Made by a program: the position numbers and the translations under genes. The notes beneath the pieces were generated by a model. The model searched no databases and was not told the origin of the DNA. It saw only the letters and a list, made by a program, of their open reading frames with translations. From positions 27,801-91,800 of IMG/VR virus record IMGVR_UViG_3300021964_007369: a stretch of 64,000 nucleotides of DNA; one strand, 5' to 3'. Shown here piece by piece: positions 8,715-16,536 of this stretch; within the stretch, counting starts at the first letter, position 1, and every line of letters begins with the position of its first letter. This DNA is from a virus.

Positions 8715-10120
8715 CAAAGATGTCCTTTAAATAACGGGAATATTTCTTCGAAATTATCGTAGCCTCTTGTTTTATTAACTAGTTTAATGTATTCTTTAAA
8801 TTCAGGCATACGTGCAGACCAATCTTCTGCGTTCATAAACCTAATAACACCTTGATAACGTTTTAATCCATAAGGTGCATTCATCCATTGCTCCTTGGTA
8901 ATACCTGCTTCTTTTACTCCGGTAAACTTGTCCCAGTTTTCATCAAGCCAAGGATAGAATTCGTTTTCATATTTGTCTGTAACTTGTTTCTTAAGTTCAA
9001 GCGGTAGTGTTTTAACATTTAGTTGTGGAGGCCAATATGCAAAATGCATGTTGATACCGCCTGCTCCAAATGGCCATTTGTTCCATTTTTTAAAACCTTG
9101 CTCAACTTTCCATTTTATAAAGTCGGGAATGTAACCAATATTAAGTGCCATAATAGTTGTTGCTGTTGTTACTTCGACGTTATCTGTAGTTGCGTCAAGT
9201 TTCCACATTTGTTCTACTTGGTGATTCCATTTACTAGGATAGCGTATATAATCATTTTGATCTCCAAGTGCATCAACACTGTAATGGAAACGCACACGCT
9301 TAAATTCTGCCCATAGGTCAAATAAATCATCACGCCACTCTACAGCATTTGAATTATATCGCAGTTCCATATTCTTAGCATGGCCACGTTTAATACATTC
9401 TTCTAGCAATTCATAGTGTTCGTCAATAATTAAACTTTCTCCGCCTGCAAAATACAGTTGGTACATATGCGGAATTTGATCCATTAGGTCTGCCCAGAAC
9501 CTTGGATTGTTTTTATGCCAGTTATAACTTGCTCCGTCATTGCGACCTTTGTTATGCCAGCCACTGGTATTTTTTAATTTTTCATTTTTCATTTGCGGAT
9601 ACATTTCGTTCCACTCTTTAATCCAACCTGTTGAATCATGTGGTGAACACATAACACATGCTAGTTGACATTTACTACCTAAACGCAAATCAATATATCT
9701 AATCTTTGGAGGTATGCTTCCATCTTCTTTTGTCTCGGCAACTAGTTCGTCAAGATTAAACCTATTACCCCAATACTCTGTTTCCCAATTACGTTTACTT
9801 AGGTGTCCTGACTCTTCTTCTTTATAACATTTTAAACAACTAGCAGGCTTTTCTCCACGCAACATCATTTTACGAACGTTACGCATATAGCCACTATTCC
9901 ATGCTTCTTCCAATGTTGTGTGATTAAAGTTAGCAGGAACGCCGTCGTCATTTTTTACAACGCCAACTTCTCCGCCGCCTACTTTTTTATTACTGTCTGG
10001 ATCTTGTACACTACTTGCATTTGATGTACAGCAGGTCCTCATCTTTCCGTCTGGTCTACTACTTAGGTGCATCCAGGGTAAAGCACAAAATGTTTCTGAT
10101 GGTAAGGGTTTATTGCTCAT
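8714..10120 (-). CDS. Radical SAM protein with N-terminal twitch module
   Basis: 468 residues from the ATG at 10120; an in-frame TTG at 10147 would overlap the upstream gene and add nine residues not shared with paralogues. Motifs: C12 in FCALPWMHLSSRPDG, C30-C31, C95xxC98, radical SAM CQLACVMC (C151, C155, C158), AGGES at 225-229, where Ser replaces the usual Pro. Long loops after the first cysteine pair and after the radical SAM loop, the latter rich in Trp, Asn and Lys, make it the largest class-A twitch protein here. The end shares a base with the start of the SPASM protein gene (TGATG). Substrate unknown. Confidence 0.9.
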   Translation of the reverse strand: MSNKPLPSETFCALPWMHLSSRPDGKMRTCCTSNASSVQDPDSNKKVGGGEVGVVKNDDGVPANFNHTTLEEAWNSGYMRNVRKMMLRGEKPASCLKCYKEEESGHLSKRNWETEYWGNRFNLDELVAETKEDGSIPPKIRYIDLRLGSKCQLACVMCSPHDSTGWIKEWNEMYPQMKNEKLKNTSGWHNKGRNDGASYNWHKNNPRFWADLMDQIPHMYQLYFAGGESLIIDEHYELLEECIKRGHAKNMELRYNSNAVEWRDDLFDLWAEFKRVRFHYSVDALGDQNDYIRYPSKWNHQVEQMWKLDATTDNVEVTTATTIMALNIGYIPDFIKWKVEQGFKKWNKWPFGAGGINMHFAYWPPQLNVKTLPLELKKQVTDKYENEFYPWLDENWDKFTGVKEAGITKEQWMNAPYGLKRYQGVIRFMNAEDWSARMPEFKEYIKLVNKTRGYDNFEEIFPLFKGHL

Positions 10121-10127
10121 ACTGTAC

Positions 10128-11195
10128 TTATTTAAACTGTTCTGCAAAGGGATCGAACTCGGCGCCGCATTTCATTGCACACACTTTAAGTTTACCATCA
10201 CTGCAACTAGGCTTTGCCCAACTTTCTTGTATACGATCAAATATACCTGTGTTAAAAACTTTTCCTAATCCGTTTCGGGCATCGAGTACACTTTTATCAG
10301 GAATAAAATCCCATATTTGCTCTACTTTAGGATCTTTATGCCACCATTTGTACATACGTCCAGCTGTCCAACAACAAGGTAATGCTAGTCCTTCTGCTGT
10401 GATGAACAAACTGTTTTCTTTTTTAACTTTACAAATGATAGGAGCCGCATCATAATATGCATCCATACTACCGTATTTCTTGAGGATAGTTTCTTGCTTG
10501 GTAAGTGCTTTGTTTTGGTACTTTGTGTCTGGCTTTTTGAGCTCTGCTGTATCTTTGCCTTTGCGGTCTTTGGCTTGGTGCTTTTCTTTCTTGTTTGAAT
10601 TTGTGTCAATAAATCTTCCCGTCTTCTTTTTCATAAATTTTTCGCACCCCCATTTGTTAGCAAGTGCTTCTGCTTCTTCAACTTGGTGTTGATTATGTTC
10701 AAATATTAAATAATCCCAACGTGCTCTACCTCCTGCATTTATAAATGCTTGCATGTTGCGTTCTACGTTGTCCCAAACAACACCTTGACGATATATATGG
10801 TTAGTATCGCGTAAACCATCAACGCTAAAAATAACAGCCCCCATGCGACCAAAAGTTGTCGCCAAGTCGCTCCACCATTCTTCATTCTTTGCGCCTCCAT
10901 TTGTATTCATGCTTAACCACATATTAGGATTGTGTTGTCTAAAGTATTTGAATATTTCTAATGTGTCTCGAGCAACAATAGGATCACCTAAGTTACCACA
11001 CATATACATTGTATCTAATTGCTTAATGAATTCAGGAGTGAATATGCGTTGGCAATCGTTAAGAGATAATTCATCTAAATTAATATGAGGATTAATTCCT
11101 TCGCCGTTCATATTACGATCACACATAGGACAACTTGCTTGACAGTTTTGTGTTACTTCAAGATGAATTGTTTTTATATCATTATACTGATACAT
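10128..11195 (-). CDS. Radical SAM protein with GNLGDP variant and C-terminal cysteine domain
   Basis: 355 residues. The radical SAM motif CQASCPMC (C18, C22, C25) is at the N-terminus with no preceding twitch module. The usual GGEP is replaced by CGNLGDP, a variant I know from some radical SAM families. The C-terminal half has ICKVKKENSLFITAEGLALPCCW and later PSC...CAMKC, a SPASM-like set of auxiliary cluster ligands. Between core and C-terminal domain lies a very lysine-rich insert (roughly 195-245). The ATG overlaps the stop of the kinase-like gene by 14 bases. It differs from the other nine radical SAM proteins in both motif and order, so it probably has a distinct job. Confidence 0.87.
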   Translation of the reverse strand: MYQYNDIKTIHLEVTQNCQASCPMCDRNMNGEGINPHINLDELSLNDCQRIFTPEFIKQLDTMYMCGNLGDPIVARDTLEIFKYFRQHNPNMWLSMNTNGGAKNEEWWSDLATTFGRMGAVIFSVDGLRDTNHIYRQGVVWDNVERNMQAFINAGGRARWDYLIFEHNQHQVEEAEALANKWGCEKFMKKKTGRFIDTNSNKKEKHQAKDRKGKDTAELKKPDTKYQNKALTKQETILKKYGSMDAYYDAAPIICKVKKENSLFITAEGLALPCCWTAGRMYKWWHKDPKVEQIWDFIPDKSVLDARNGLGKVFNTGIFDRIQESWAKPSCSDGKLKVCAMKCGAEFDPFAEQFK

Positions 11196-11673
11196 TGAGC
11201 TCTCCTAATCTTTTGTTCACTAACCAAGCAACTGTCTGTAAATTATTAAAATATTTCCATGGCATAAAATCTGGAGTAACTGAAAAACTATCTGCATCAA
11301 TTAGCATTACTTTATTTTGTTTTGTTATAACAACATTATTTAATGATAGATCTCTATGCATAAAAAATTTGTCACTCCATCTATTTTTACTTAACTCTAA
11401 TGAATCTAAATAAATTTGATTATAAGTTGCATATATGTCTATATAAGTTTGTCTCGAAAATCTATGATGCTGTGTTAATGCATTTTCTACATCGCACAGT
11501 ATATCAAGTTTTTCTGTAGTATACTGTGTAGGACTTATCCAAGATATTACCTTCATAAAATGATCTTTATGACTTGACAATTCTCTATACAAATTAAAGT
11601 CTGATAAACTCCATTCATTTTTGTACAATGTTTTTCTTATACAGTTGTCTTCTATCTCAATCTTAGCTTCCAT
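11182..11673 (-). CDS. Small kinase-fold protein (APH/LPS-kinase-like)
   Basis: 163 residues. The catalytic loop HRDLSLNN (H106, D108, N113) is followed by LIDADSF with D126, matching the HxDxxxxN and IDxD motifs of aminoglycoside phosphotransferase and lipopolysaccharide kinase-like folds, which move phosphate from ATP to a hydroxyl of a sugar or small molecule. A possible ATP-contacting Lys (K14) and helix Glu (E31 in YREL) lie in a very short N-lobe. At 163 residues it is much shorter than usual family members (250-300), and the C-terminal lobe stops soon after D126, so it may be minimal or inactive. It overlaps the upstream 75-residue gene by 11 bases and the radical SAM gene downstream by 14. 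Confidence 0.65.
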   Translation of the reverse strand: MEAKIEIEDNCIRKTLYKNEWSLSDFNLYRELSSHKDHFMKVISWISPTQYTTEKLDILCDVENALTQHHRFSRQTYIDIYATYNQIYLDSLELSKNRWSDKFFMHRDLSLNNVVITKQNKVMLIDADSFSVTPDFMPWKYFNNLQTVAWLVNKRLGELNVSV

Positions 11674-11890
11674 CTAGAACCATCTTTACATCTTTGCCGG
11701 GGCCAACACGACTGGGCAGATCACCGTATTCTTTTACATACCAATCAATTACTGCAACATACCAATTTTCACTGTTATGATGAGCTTGTTTGTTAAACTG
11801 CCAAATATTATTGTTAGTGGCTTGCATTGTACTTAACGCTCTAGCACTTTCGGTTTGCAGTTCTCTGAGTGTTAGTTTCTTTTTTTCCAT
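11663..11890 (-). CDS. Small protein of unknown function, translationally coupled
   Basis: 75 residues, not recognised. The ATG at 11890 lies 19 bases inside the upstream SGNH-like gene, and its stop overlaps the kinase-like gene by 11 bases, so it is held tightly between them and is very likely translated. The first half is helical (KKLTLRELQTESARALSTMQ) and rich in Gln and Asn; the second half has WYVAVIDWYVKEYGDLPS with aromatic residues and ends in VLDGS. There is no cysteine, signal peptide or membrane segment. Being the smallest protein of the modification operon, it is worth considering as a carrier or peptide substrate, but nothing in the sequence proves that; a regulator or subunit is equally possible. 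Confidence 0.6.
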   Translation of the reverse strand: MEKKKLTLRELQTESARALSTMQATNNNIWQFNKQAHHNSENWYVAVIDWYVKEYGDLPSRVGPGKDVKMVLDGS

Positions 11891-12630
11891 ATCTTATTGT
11901 ATATCCTTTTGGCAAGATCATCATGATAACCTTTAATAATATGATTACATGCTGTATGAACTTTTTCATTTGGGTTATAATTAGGTGTTAAAGACATTAT
12001 ACTAGGATAAACTATATCTTTAATATATTTAAAATCATCGGCAGGATCAACTCCTTTTGTAAACCAAGCAGGAGTCTCTACTAGAATATAATCTACGTTA
12101 GGAATACTATCCATAATTTTAATTAATCCTAGAAAAGGTAACACTCCAATTATTTCTAATTCTAAATTACTAAACTTCTCTGCGTAGTCGGATAGTACTA
12201 ATTTTTTAGTTTTTGTATATTCGTTTGTACTACTAACCATATTCCATAGTAGGGTATTGTTTGGGTCATTTGGATAAAACAATCTCTGCGGATTGGTCAA
12301 CCCTATGACTGCTAAAATTTTTTCACGTTGTTTACTTAATTGTATTAAATCTTTAGTAGAATCAAGGGCAATGTTTGCTAAGCCGGCTCCGCCGAGGGCA
12401 TTATTAATTACTGGAACGTTTGCAAAGCGTCCAAGTGTAGTAGGGTATGAATTCTTTCTTTCTTCTGACTTCCAATCTTCTTTACTTTTATTTTTTCTTT
12501 TTTCGTTTGTTAACCTACACTTTTCAGTAACTTCGTCAGCTGATAAAGGACCCGTAGGATTATAAAGATGCTGAGCTAATCCAGATCCAGCAGTATAACT
12601 ATCTCCATTAGCGTATATTAGATCATACAT
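11872..12630 (-). CDS. SGNH/GDSL-like hydrolase or transferase
   Basis: 252 residues from the ATG at 12630, which lies inside the end of the methyltransferase gene (8-base overlap); an in-frame TTG six bases earlier is less likely. The N-terminal strand ends in ANGDSYTAG, matching the block I GDSx nucleophile region of SGNH-fold proteins. The C-terminal region NHIIKGYHDDLAKRI has the His (and a possible Asp) expected in the last block. SGNH proteins in surface-glycan clusters add or remove acyl groups, usually O-acetyl, on sugars. The fold assignment is fairly safe, the reaction and substrate are not. A second protein of this type is at 14450-15193. Confidence 0.65.
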   Translation of the reverse strand: MYDLIYANGDSYTAGSGLAQHLYNPTGPLSADEVTEKCRLTNEKRKNKSKEDWKSEERKNSYPTTLGRFANVPVINNALGGAGLANIALDSTKDLIQLSKQREKILAVIGLTNPQRLFYPNDPNNTLLWNMVSSTNEYTKTKKLVLSDYAEKFSNLELEIIGVLPFLGLIKIMDSIPNVDYILVETPAWFTKGVDPADDFKYIKDIVYPSIMSLTPNYNPNEKVHTACNHIIKGYHDDLAKRIYNKIWKKRN

Positions 12631-13465
12631 AACCAATCCTCATAAATCTTGTATATTTTTCTAAAGGCAATTTTCCTTCATACAATACTGTTGTAAGAGG
12701 TGCTTGGCTTGCAAATTCATCTAAATCATTTACGCAATTAACATGCTCATCTATTTCAAAAAAGTTATTACTTTGTAACACAACTAATTTACCTTTTGGT
12801 ATTTTTGTAAACCATTCTGTAAAATTTTCTATATGTTCACAACTTGTATTAATAATTGTATCAGGCTTATCTGTTATAGGATAACTCATCCTATTATTGG
12901 CATTGCTCCAATACTGCCAAGTATGTGTATCGTAACTAATATCGTGTATATCTGATACTAACGCTTTAAATTTCCATTGGTCAACAAACCAAGGCTTGTT
13001 AAAAACTTCTGCAATATTAACTGTTGATTCGTCAATATCAAAACTACGTATTTTGTTTATACGAAGATTACTTTCAAATAACATAGTAGCTAGAGTAGCG
13101 TACCAACCTGCACATAAAAATACTGTTCCTATATCAGGAGTAACTTTTCTAAGTTCTTGTACTAGCCAAACCTTACTTTGTAGTTGGCCGCGGGCAAAAC
13201 AATCTTCATCAATAATAGTTTCGTTTATAGTAAAATTTTTAAAAGCTGAAGTAAACTGTGTCCCTACAAACTTATCTAATAGAGGCCATAACTTCCATTT
13301 ATTATCTTCCATTACTAGTTTGCGTAGATCATCTTTGTTATTATCTTGTACAATCCTAAAAATGCTACTGAGGTCTTTGTCAATATATGCTCTACGTAAA
13401 TCGCTTAGTGTACTCTTTGTAGGATATAATATTTCGTATCTATCTAGTAATTCATGTATTTGCAT
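12623..13465 (-). CDS. Class I SAM-dependent methyltransferase-like protein
   Basis: 280 residues. TVFLCAGWYATLA (about 114-126) matches the first strand and glycine turn that bind SAM, although the usual GxGxG is reduced to AGWYA. FDIDESTVNIAE (about 142-153) provides the acidic residue that holds the ribose of SAM, and INTSCEHIENF lies where the post-motif strand is expected. The N-terminal ~90 residues are helical and have no motif I recognise. Start and stop both overlap neighbours (14 and 8 bases). Similar proteins occur in other T4-like marine phages as hypothetical methyltransferases. The acceptor is unknown; a sugar or a small molecule of the same pathway is inference. Confidence 0.65.
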   Translation of the reverse strand: MQIHELLDRYEILYPTKSTLSDLRRAYIDKDLSSIFRIVQDNNKDDLRKLVMEDNKWKLWPLLDKFVGTQFTSAFKNFTINETIIDEDCFARGQLQSKVWLVQELRKVTPDIGTVFLCAGWYATLATMLFESNLRINKIRSFDIDESTVNIAEVFNKPWFVDQWKFKALVSDIHDISYDTHTWQYWSNANNRMSYPITDKPDTIINTSCEHIENFTEWFTKIPKGKLVVLQSNNFFEIDEHVNCVNDLDEFASQAPLTTVLYEGKLPLEKYTRFMRIGYV

Positions 13466-14471
13466 TAAATTGTTCCTTTAGCCATTCAAAGTCATTAATT
13501 TTTTTGATTGCATCAGTGTTGCCTTTGTTAGCAAGTCCATACTGTCTGCCAGCTCTTGCACCTTTGATAGCATATTCGCCAAACGGTGCTCCGTTGTTTT
13601 TCGTACACCATATTTCCAAACGCTCATTAGTTTCATCGTCTTTTTGTCTATCAATAACTTTACTTGCAAGTTTACAACATTCTCTAAATGCACTTTTCCA
13701 TGTAGCAAACTCATTTGAATTAAAACTTGTAATACACGACATTTGATCCACTGCTTTAAACTTATTACTAATACTAGTTGTCATATCTGCTGTATCAACA
13801 TTCATGTCAATAGTCTTTTGTGTTGGAAATAATTTAATGCCTCCATATCCGTACACTAGATCATTTATTGGATTTCGACTACGGAAAACATGTACTGCAT
13901 CTTTATTCCAACACTCTACTTGGTAATCAAAATTAAATTCATCTACTACAGTTGCATCGCCATCTACAATATAAAACATATCTGTAGTTGCTAGTTTGGC
14001 GGCTTCAATATGTGCTTGGTGTATTCCTTTTACATCTTCGACTCTTTTGCAGGGGAAACGTCCATTAAGTAATCTATAATTGTCGTCGGCTGTTGGTTCT
14101 TTATAACTTATCATCACTATGTCATACTTAGGTATGATAGGATTACTTGCAACTATATCTAATTGTTTTTTCTTAGCAAAGAATCTATAACTTAGTTCTT
14201 GTTTACTTGGAGTTGCATTATTCGGAAACAAACACATACCATCATAGTGTTTACCGTTTTTAAAGATATGCGTATACTCGGTACTATGCGAATCTACTGT
14301 ATAATTAAAATCATAGTCTACTCTTATGTCATCCCATATAGCATAAAAATATTTTGTTAAACATATTTCTTTTGCATGGTCAAAGTTCGTTGCTTTCTTT
14401 AGTACGGGAATTTGTTTTTTGTGTGCATTATAGTTCTTTGTATTGCTACCTACATATATGACGTCATACAT
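13452..14471 (-). CDS. Glycosyltransferase-like protein with VDGD motif
   Basis: 339 residues. The central part IVMISYKEPTADDNY ... FYIVDGDATVV has a DxD motif at 170-172, the usual nucleotide-sugar/metal site of GT-A fold enzymes. The protein at 17917-18840 shares the pattern (S)Y.EP.A..NY, H.A...A, VDGD.TV, and a later GGIKLFP/GGLKCWP segment, so the two are paralogues. The first ~105 residues are an extra domain with THIFKNGKHYD, a motif also seen at 3394-4293. The ATG at 14471 is 22 bases inside the upstream SGNH gene, the longest overlap in the operon. Donor and acceptor are unknown. A glycosyltransferase role fits the context, but a non-sugar nucleotidyl transfer is not excluded. Confidence 0.6.
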   Translation of the reverse strand: MYDVIYVGSNTKNYNAHKKQIPVLKKATNFDHAKEICLTKYFYAIWDDIRVDYDFNYTVDSHSTEYTHIFKNGKHYDGMCLFPNNATPSKQELSYRFFAKKKQLDIVASNPIIPKYDIVMISYKEPTADDNYRLLNGRFPCKRVEDVKGIHQAHIEAAKLATTDMFYIVDGDATVVDEFNFDYQVECWNKDAVHVFRSRNPINDLVYGYGGIKLFPTQKTIDMNVDTADMTTSISNKFKAVDQMSCITSFNSNEFATWKSAFRECCKLASKVIDRQKDDETNERLEIWCTKNNGAPFGEYAIKGARAGRQYGLANKGNTDAIKKINDFEWLKEQFNANT

Positions 14472-15193
14472 TCGTACACCTCCTTTGCAAAAATTTCGTG
14501 CATTTGTTCAGTTGGATGTGACCCTGGTAATCTTGTATGCATTTTATTACTATAATCTAGTAACGTTTGACCAAAGTTTACTTTTACATCAAGTAAATTA
14601 TATAATTCGCAATCACGATTCTTTGTAGGGTCAATAGAAAAATGACACATTCCTGAATCTATTATTAACACAGGAATGTTTCTTGATGCTAATAAATTTT
14701 TTGTTCCAGTAATTACATTATATGTACGCCATAGGTTGTCGTAATCATTTGGCTCTGCTAACAAATTTGTTAACCAACTAGGACGTTGAGGGAGAAAACT
14801 TCTAAAATTATATTCAGTATGTTCACTGTGCATTGCATGACCAAATCTTGCAGGGTGTGTCAACATAATTATTACTAGATCGGGCTTACGGAAATTTCTT
14901 GATATTTGTTTGAGAACACGCCAACATATTTCTTCGTTACTAATTCCGCCCATAGAAACATTTTGTACTTCAAAATACGGATCTAATTTTTGTAACTTGG
15001 CAGGCCAAGCACGATCTCGTTGTCCGTTGAGTACTTCTTTGTATTTTGGTTTGTCATGATTCCACAAATTTGCTAATTGTTTCTGATGTTGTTCATGCAG
15101 GTTTTTGTTTACATCGCTTTCAAGATACCCTGGTACAAGTTCTACCAACTCATCACCTGCCGTAAAACTACAACCTGAAGTTATGATTTCCAT
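14450..15193 (-). CDS. SGNH/GDSL-like hydrolase or transferase
   Basis: 247 residues. The N-terminus MEIITSGCSFTAGDE has the GCSF turn typical of a branch of phage SGNH-like proteins in which the nucleophile is the Ser after Cys. The C-terminus has LPGSHPTEQMHE, matching the block V region with a catalytic His. VIIMLTHPARF in the middle fits the strand before the third block. It overlaps the radical SAM gene upstream by 13 bases and the glycosyltransferase-like gene downstream by 22. It is only distantly similar to the SGNH-like protein at 11872-12630. Probable role: acyl transfer or ester cleavage on the product being made; substrate unknown. Confidence 0.65.
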   Translation of the reverse strand: MEIITSGCSFTAGDELVELVPGYLESDVNKNLHEQHQKQLANLWNHDKPKYKEVLNGQRDRAWPAKLQKLDPYFEVQNVSMGGISNEEICWRVLKQISRNFRKPDLVIIMLTHPARFGHAMHSEHTEYNFRSFLPQRPSWLTNLLAEPNDYDNLWRTYNVITGTKNLLASRNIPVLIIDSGMCHFSIDPTKNRDCELYNLLDVKVNFGQTLLDYSNKMHTRLPGSHPTEQMHEIFAKEVYECMTSYM

Positions 15194-16536
15194 GAGTCGT
15201 AAACTCCTTTACAATAGTCATAAAACGCAGTATATTCAGGAAACGTGTTTAATAAGTTAGTTCCAATACGTTTATCATTTTCTGTAAAGAAACTATAAAA
15301 GTCTCTTTGTCCTTGTTTAATTTTTTGCGGATCAACAGGATTTTGATACATATAATCACGTACACGTTGCATCTTTGCAATTTCAACACTAGTAAAATAG
15401 TCTTTGTTGTTACTCATGTACTCTAAGTGTTCATCCATAAACTTGTTAAACATTTGAGGTAATATATTGATCATCCAATGCGGCGGCTCTTTTAGATATG
15501 GCGTATCAAATGCAAGTGCTTCTTTTCCGTATATCTTGCGCCAATGCATAACACGTTGTAAAAAGTTTTGGAATGTTGCTACACATAATACGTTAAATGT
15601 ACACATGATGTTAACTTTGAATCCACGCTTAATTGCTTCTTCAAAGTTTCTCTCCCAATGATCACATTTTAATCCTGTACGCATATACTCTGCTTGTTCT
15701 CCCCAACCTTCAATACTTGTAAACAAACTAAACTTTCGTATCTTCTTTTGATCTAATAAACTTTGTACTCTATCATACATCCTGTCCATTTTTGCAGTAG
15801 TAACACCTAAGTTACTATTAATGCTAATTTCTAATTGTGGTGCTGGTTCTTTTTCTAATAAGTCAAAGAACTGCATTGCACCGGGATTCATTAGAGGCTC
15901 GCCTCCTGTAATTCTAAGTGTGTGTAGATCTTTACGTAGATCAGGCCACCATTTCCAAAATGCCTCAATATAAGGATTTTCATCCTTGGGTGCGTAGTAA
16001 CGTCCGTTATCTAAAAATTCTGTGCCGTATTGATTATATGTTAAATCATAATTGCCATGTTTCTTAATCTCATCCATCCACTTTGTACTTGCTTGGGGAC
16101 AACAGTATCCACAACGATAATTACACCCGTTACCAAAACTAACTTCTAAATAACGTGGATTTACATTTTCTAACCAATGCTTTTTTGATATCTCTTCAAT
16201 CTCTGGTTCAGACCAATCACTTGCACTGTGTATCATCCTATCTGATATTTGATCTCCTTCAAGGTCTTCAATGTTCCAGCAATAGTAACATTCTTCAGGA
16301 CGCTCACCTTCTAACATTTTTTTACGCTGTTGTTTTTTCCATGCTGTATTGTGTAAAGCACTTGGATCAGCTTTTATTTCAGCTAGAGGTATATGCTGTG
16401 GACGTGGATGATAGCAACTATGATTATCACCTGTGTGCAAATACAATGTTTCATGAAGCCACTTCATTGTGCAAAATCCTTTGCCAATTTTGTTTAATCT
16501 ATCACGTACATCTTTAATATCGTCAACTCTACTCAT
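15181..16536 (-). CDS. Radical SAM protein with variant (class B) N-terminal twitch module
   Basis: 451 residues. The N-terminal module reads FCTMKWLHETLYLHTGDNHSCYHP: C22, one Cys at 41 followed by YHP in place of the CC pair, and C83xxC86. The radical SAM motif is CNYRCGYC (C138, C142, C145), and C146 directly follows. TGGEP lies at 210-214. It is paired head-to-tail with the similar gene at 16529-17920, with which it shares this variant module, the H-N-T/K-rich segment after it and the overall length; the two are clearly paralogues distinct from the class with PW...CC. Start overlap is 8 bases via TATGAGTAG. Substrate unknown. Confidence 0.9.
   Translation of the reverse strand: MSRVDDIKDVRDRLNKIGKGFCTMKWLHETLYLHTGDNHSCYHPRPQHIPLAEIKADPSALHNTAWKKQQRKKMLEGERPEECYYCWNIEDLEGDQISDRMIHSASDWSEPEIEEISKKHWLENVNPRYLEVSFGNGCNYRCGYCCPQASTKWMDEIKKHGNYDLTYNQYGTEFLDNGRYYAPKDENPYIEAFWKWWPDLRKDLHTLRITGGEPLMNPGAMQFFDLLEKEPAPQLEISINSNLGVTTAKMDRMYDRVQSLLDQKKIRKFSLFTSIEGWGEQAEYMRTGLKCDHWERNFEEAIKRGFKVNIMCTFNVLCVATFQNFLQRVMHWRKIYGKEALAFDTPYLKEPPHWMINILPQMFNKFMDEHLEYMSNNKDYFTSVEIAKMQRVRDYMYQNPVDPQKIKQGQRDFYSFFTENDKRIGTNLLNTFPEYTAFYDYCKGVYDSWKS

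Noticed and set aside
10385-10609. Lys/Ser/Gln-rich 74-residue frame inside the GNLGDP radical SAM gene
   Set aside because: Same strand but another frame over the Lys-rich insert; the in-frame gene has catalytic motifs on both sides.
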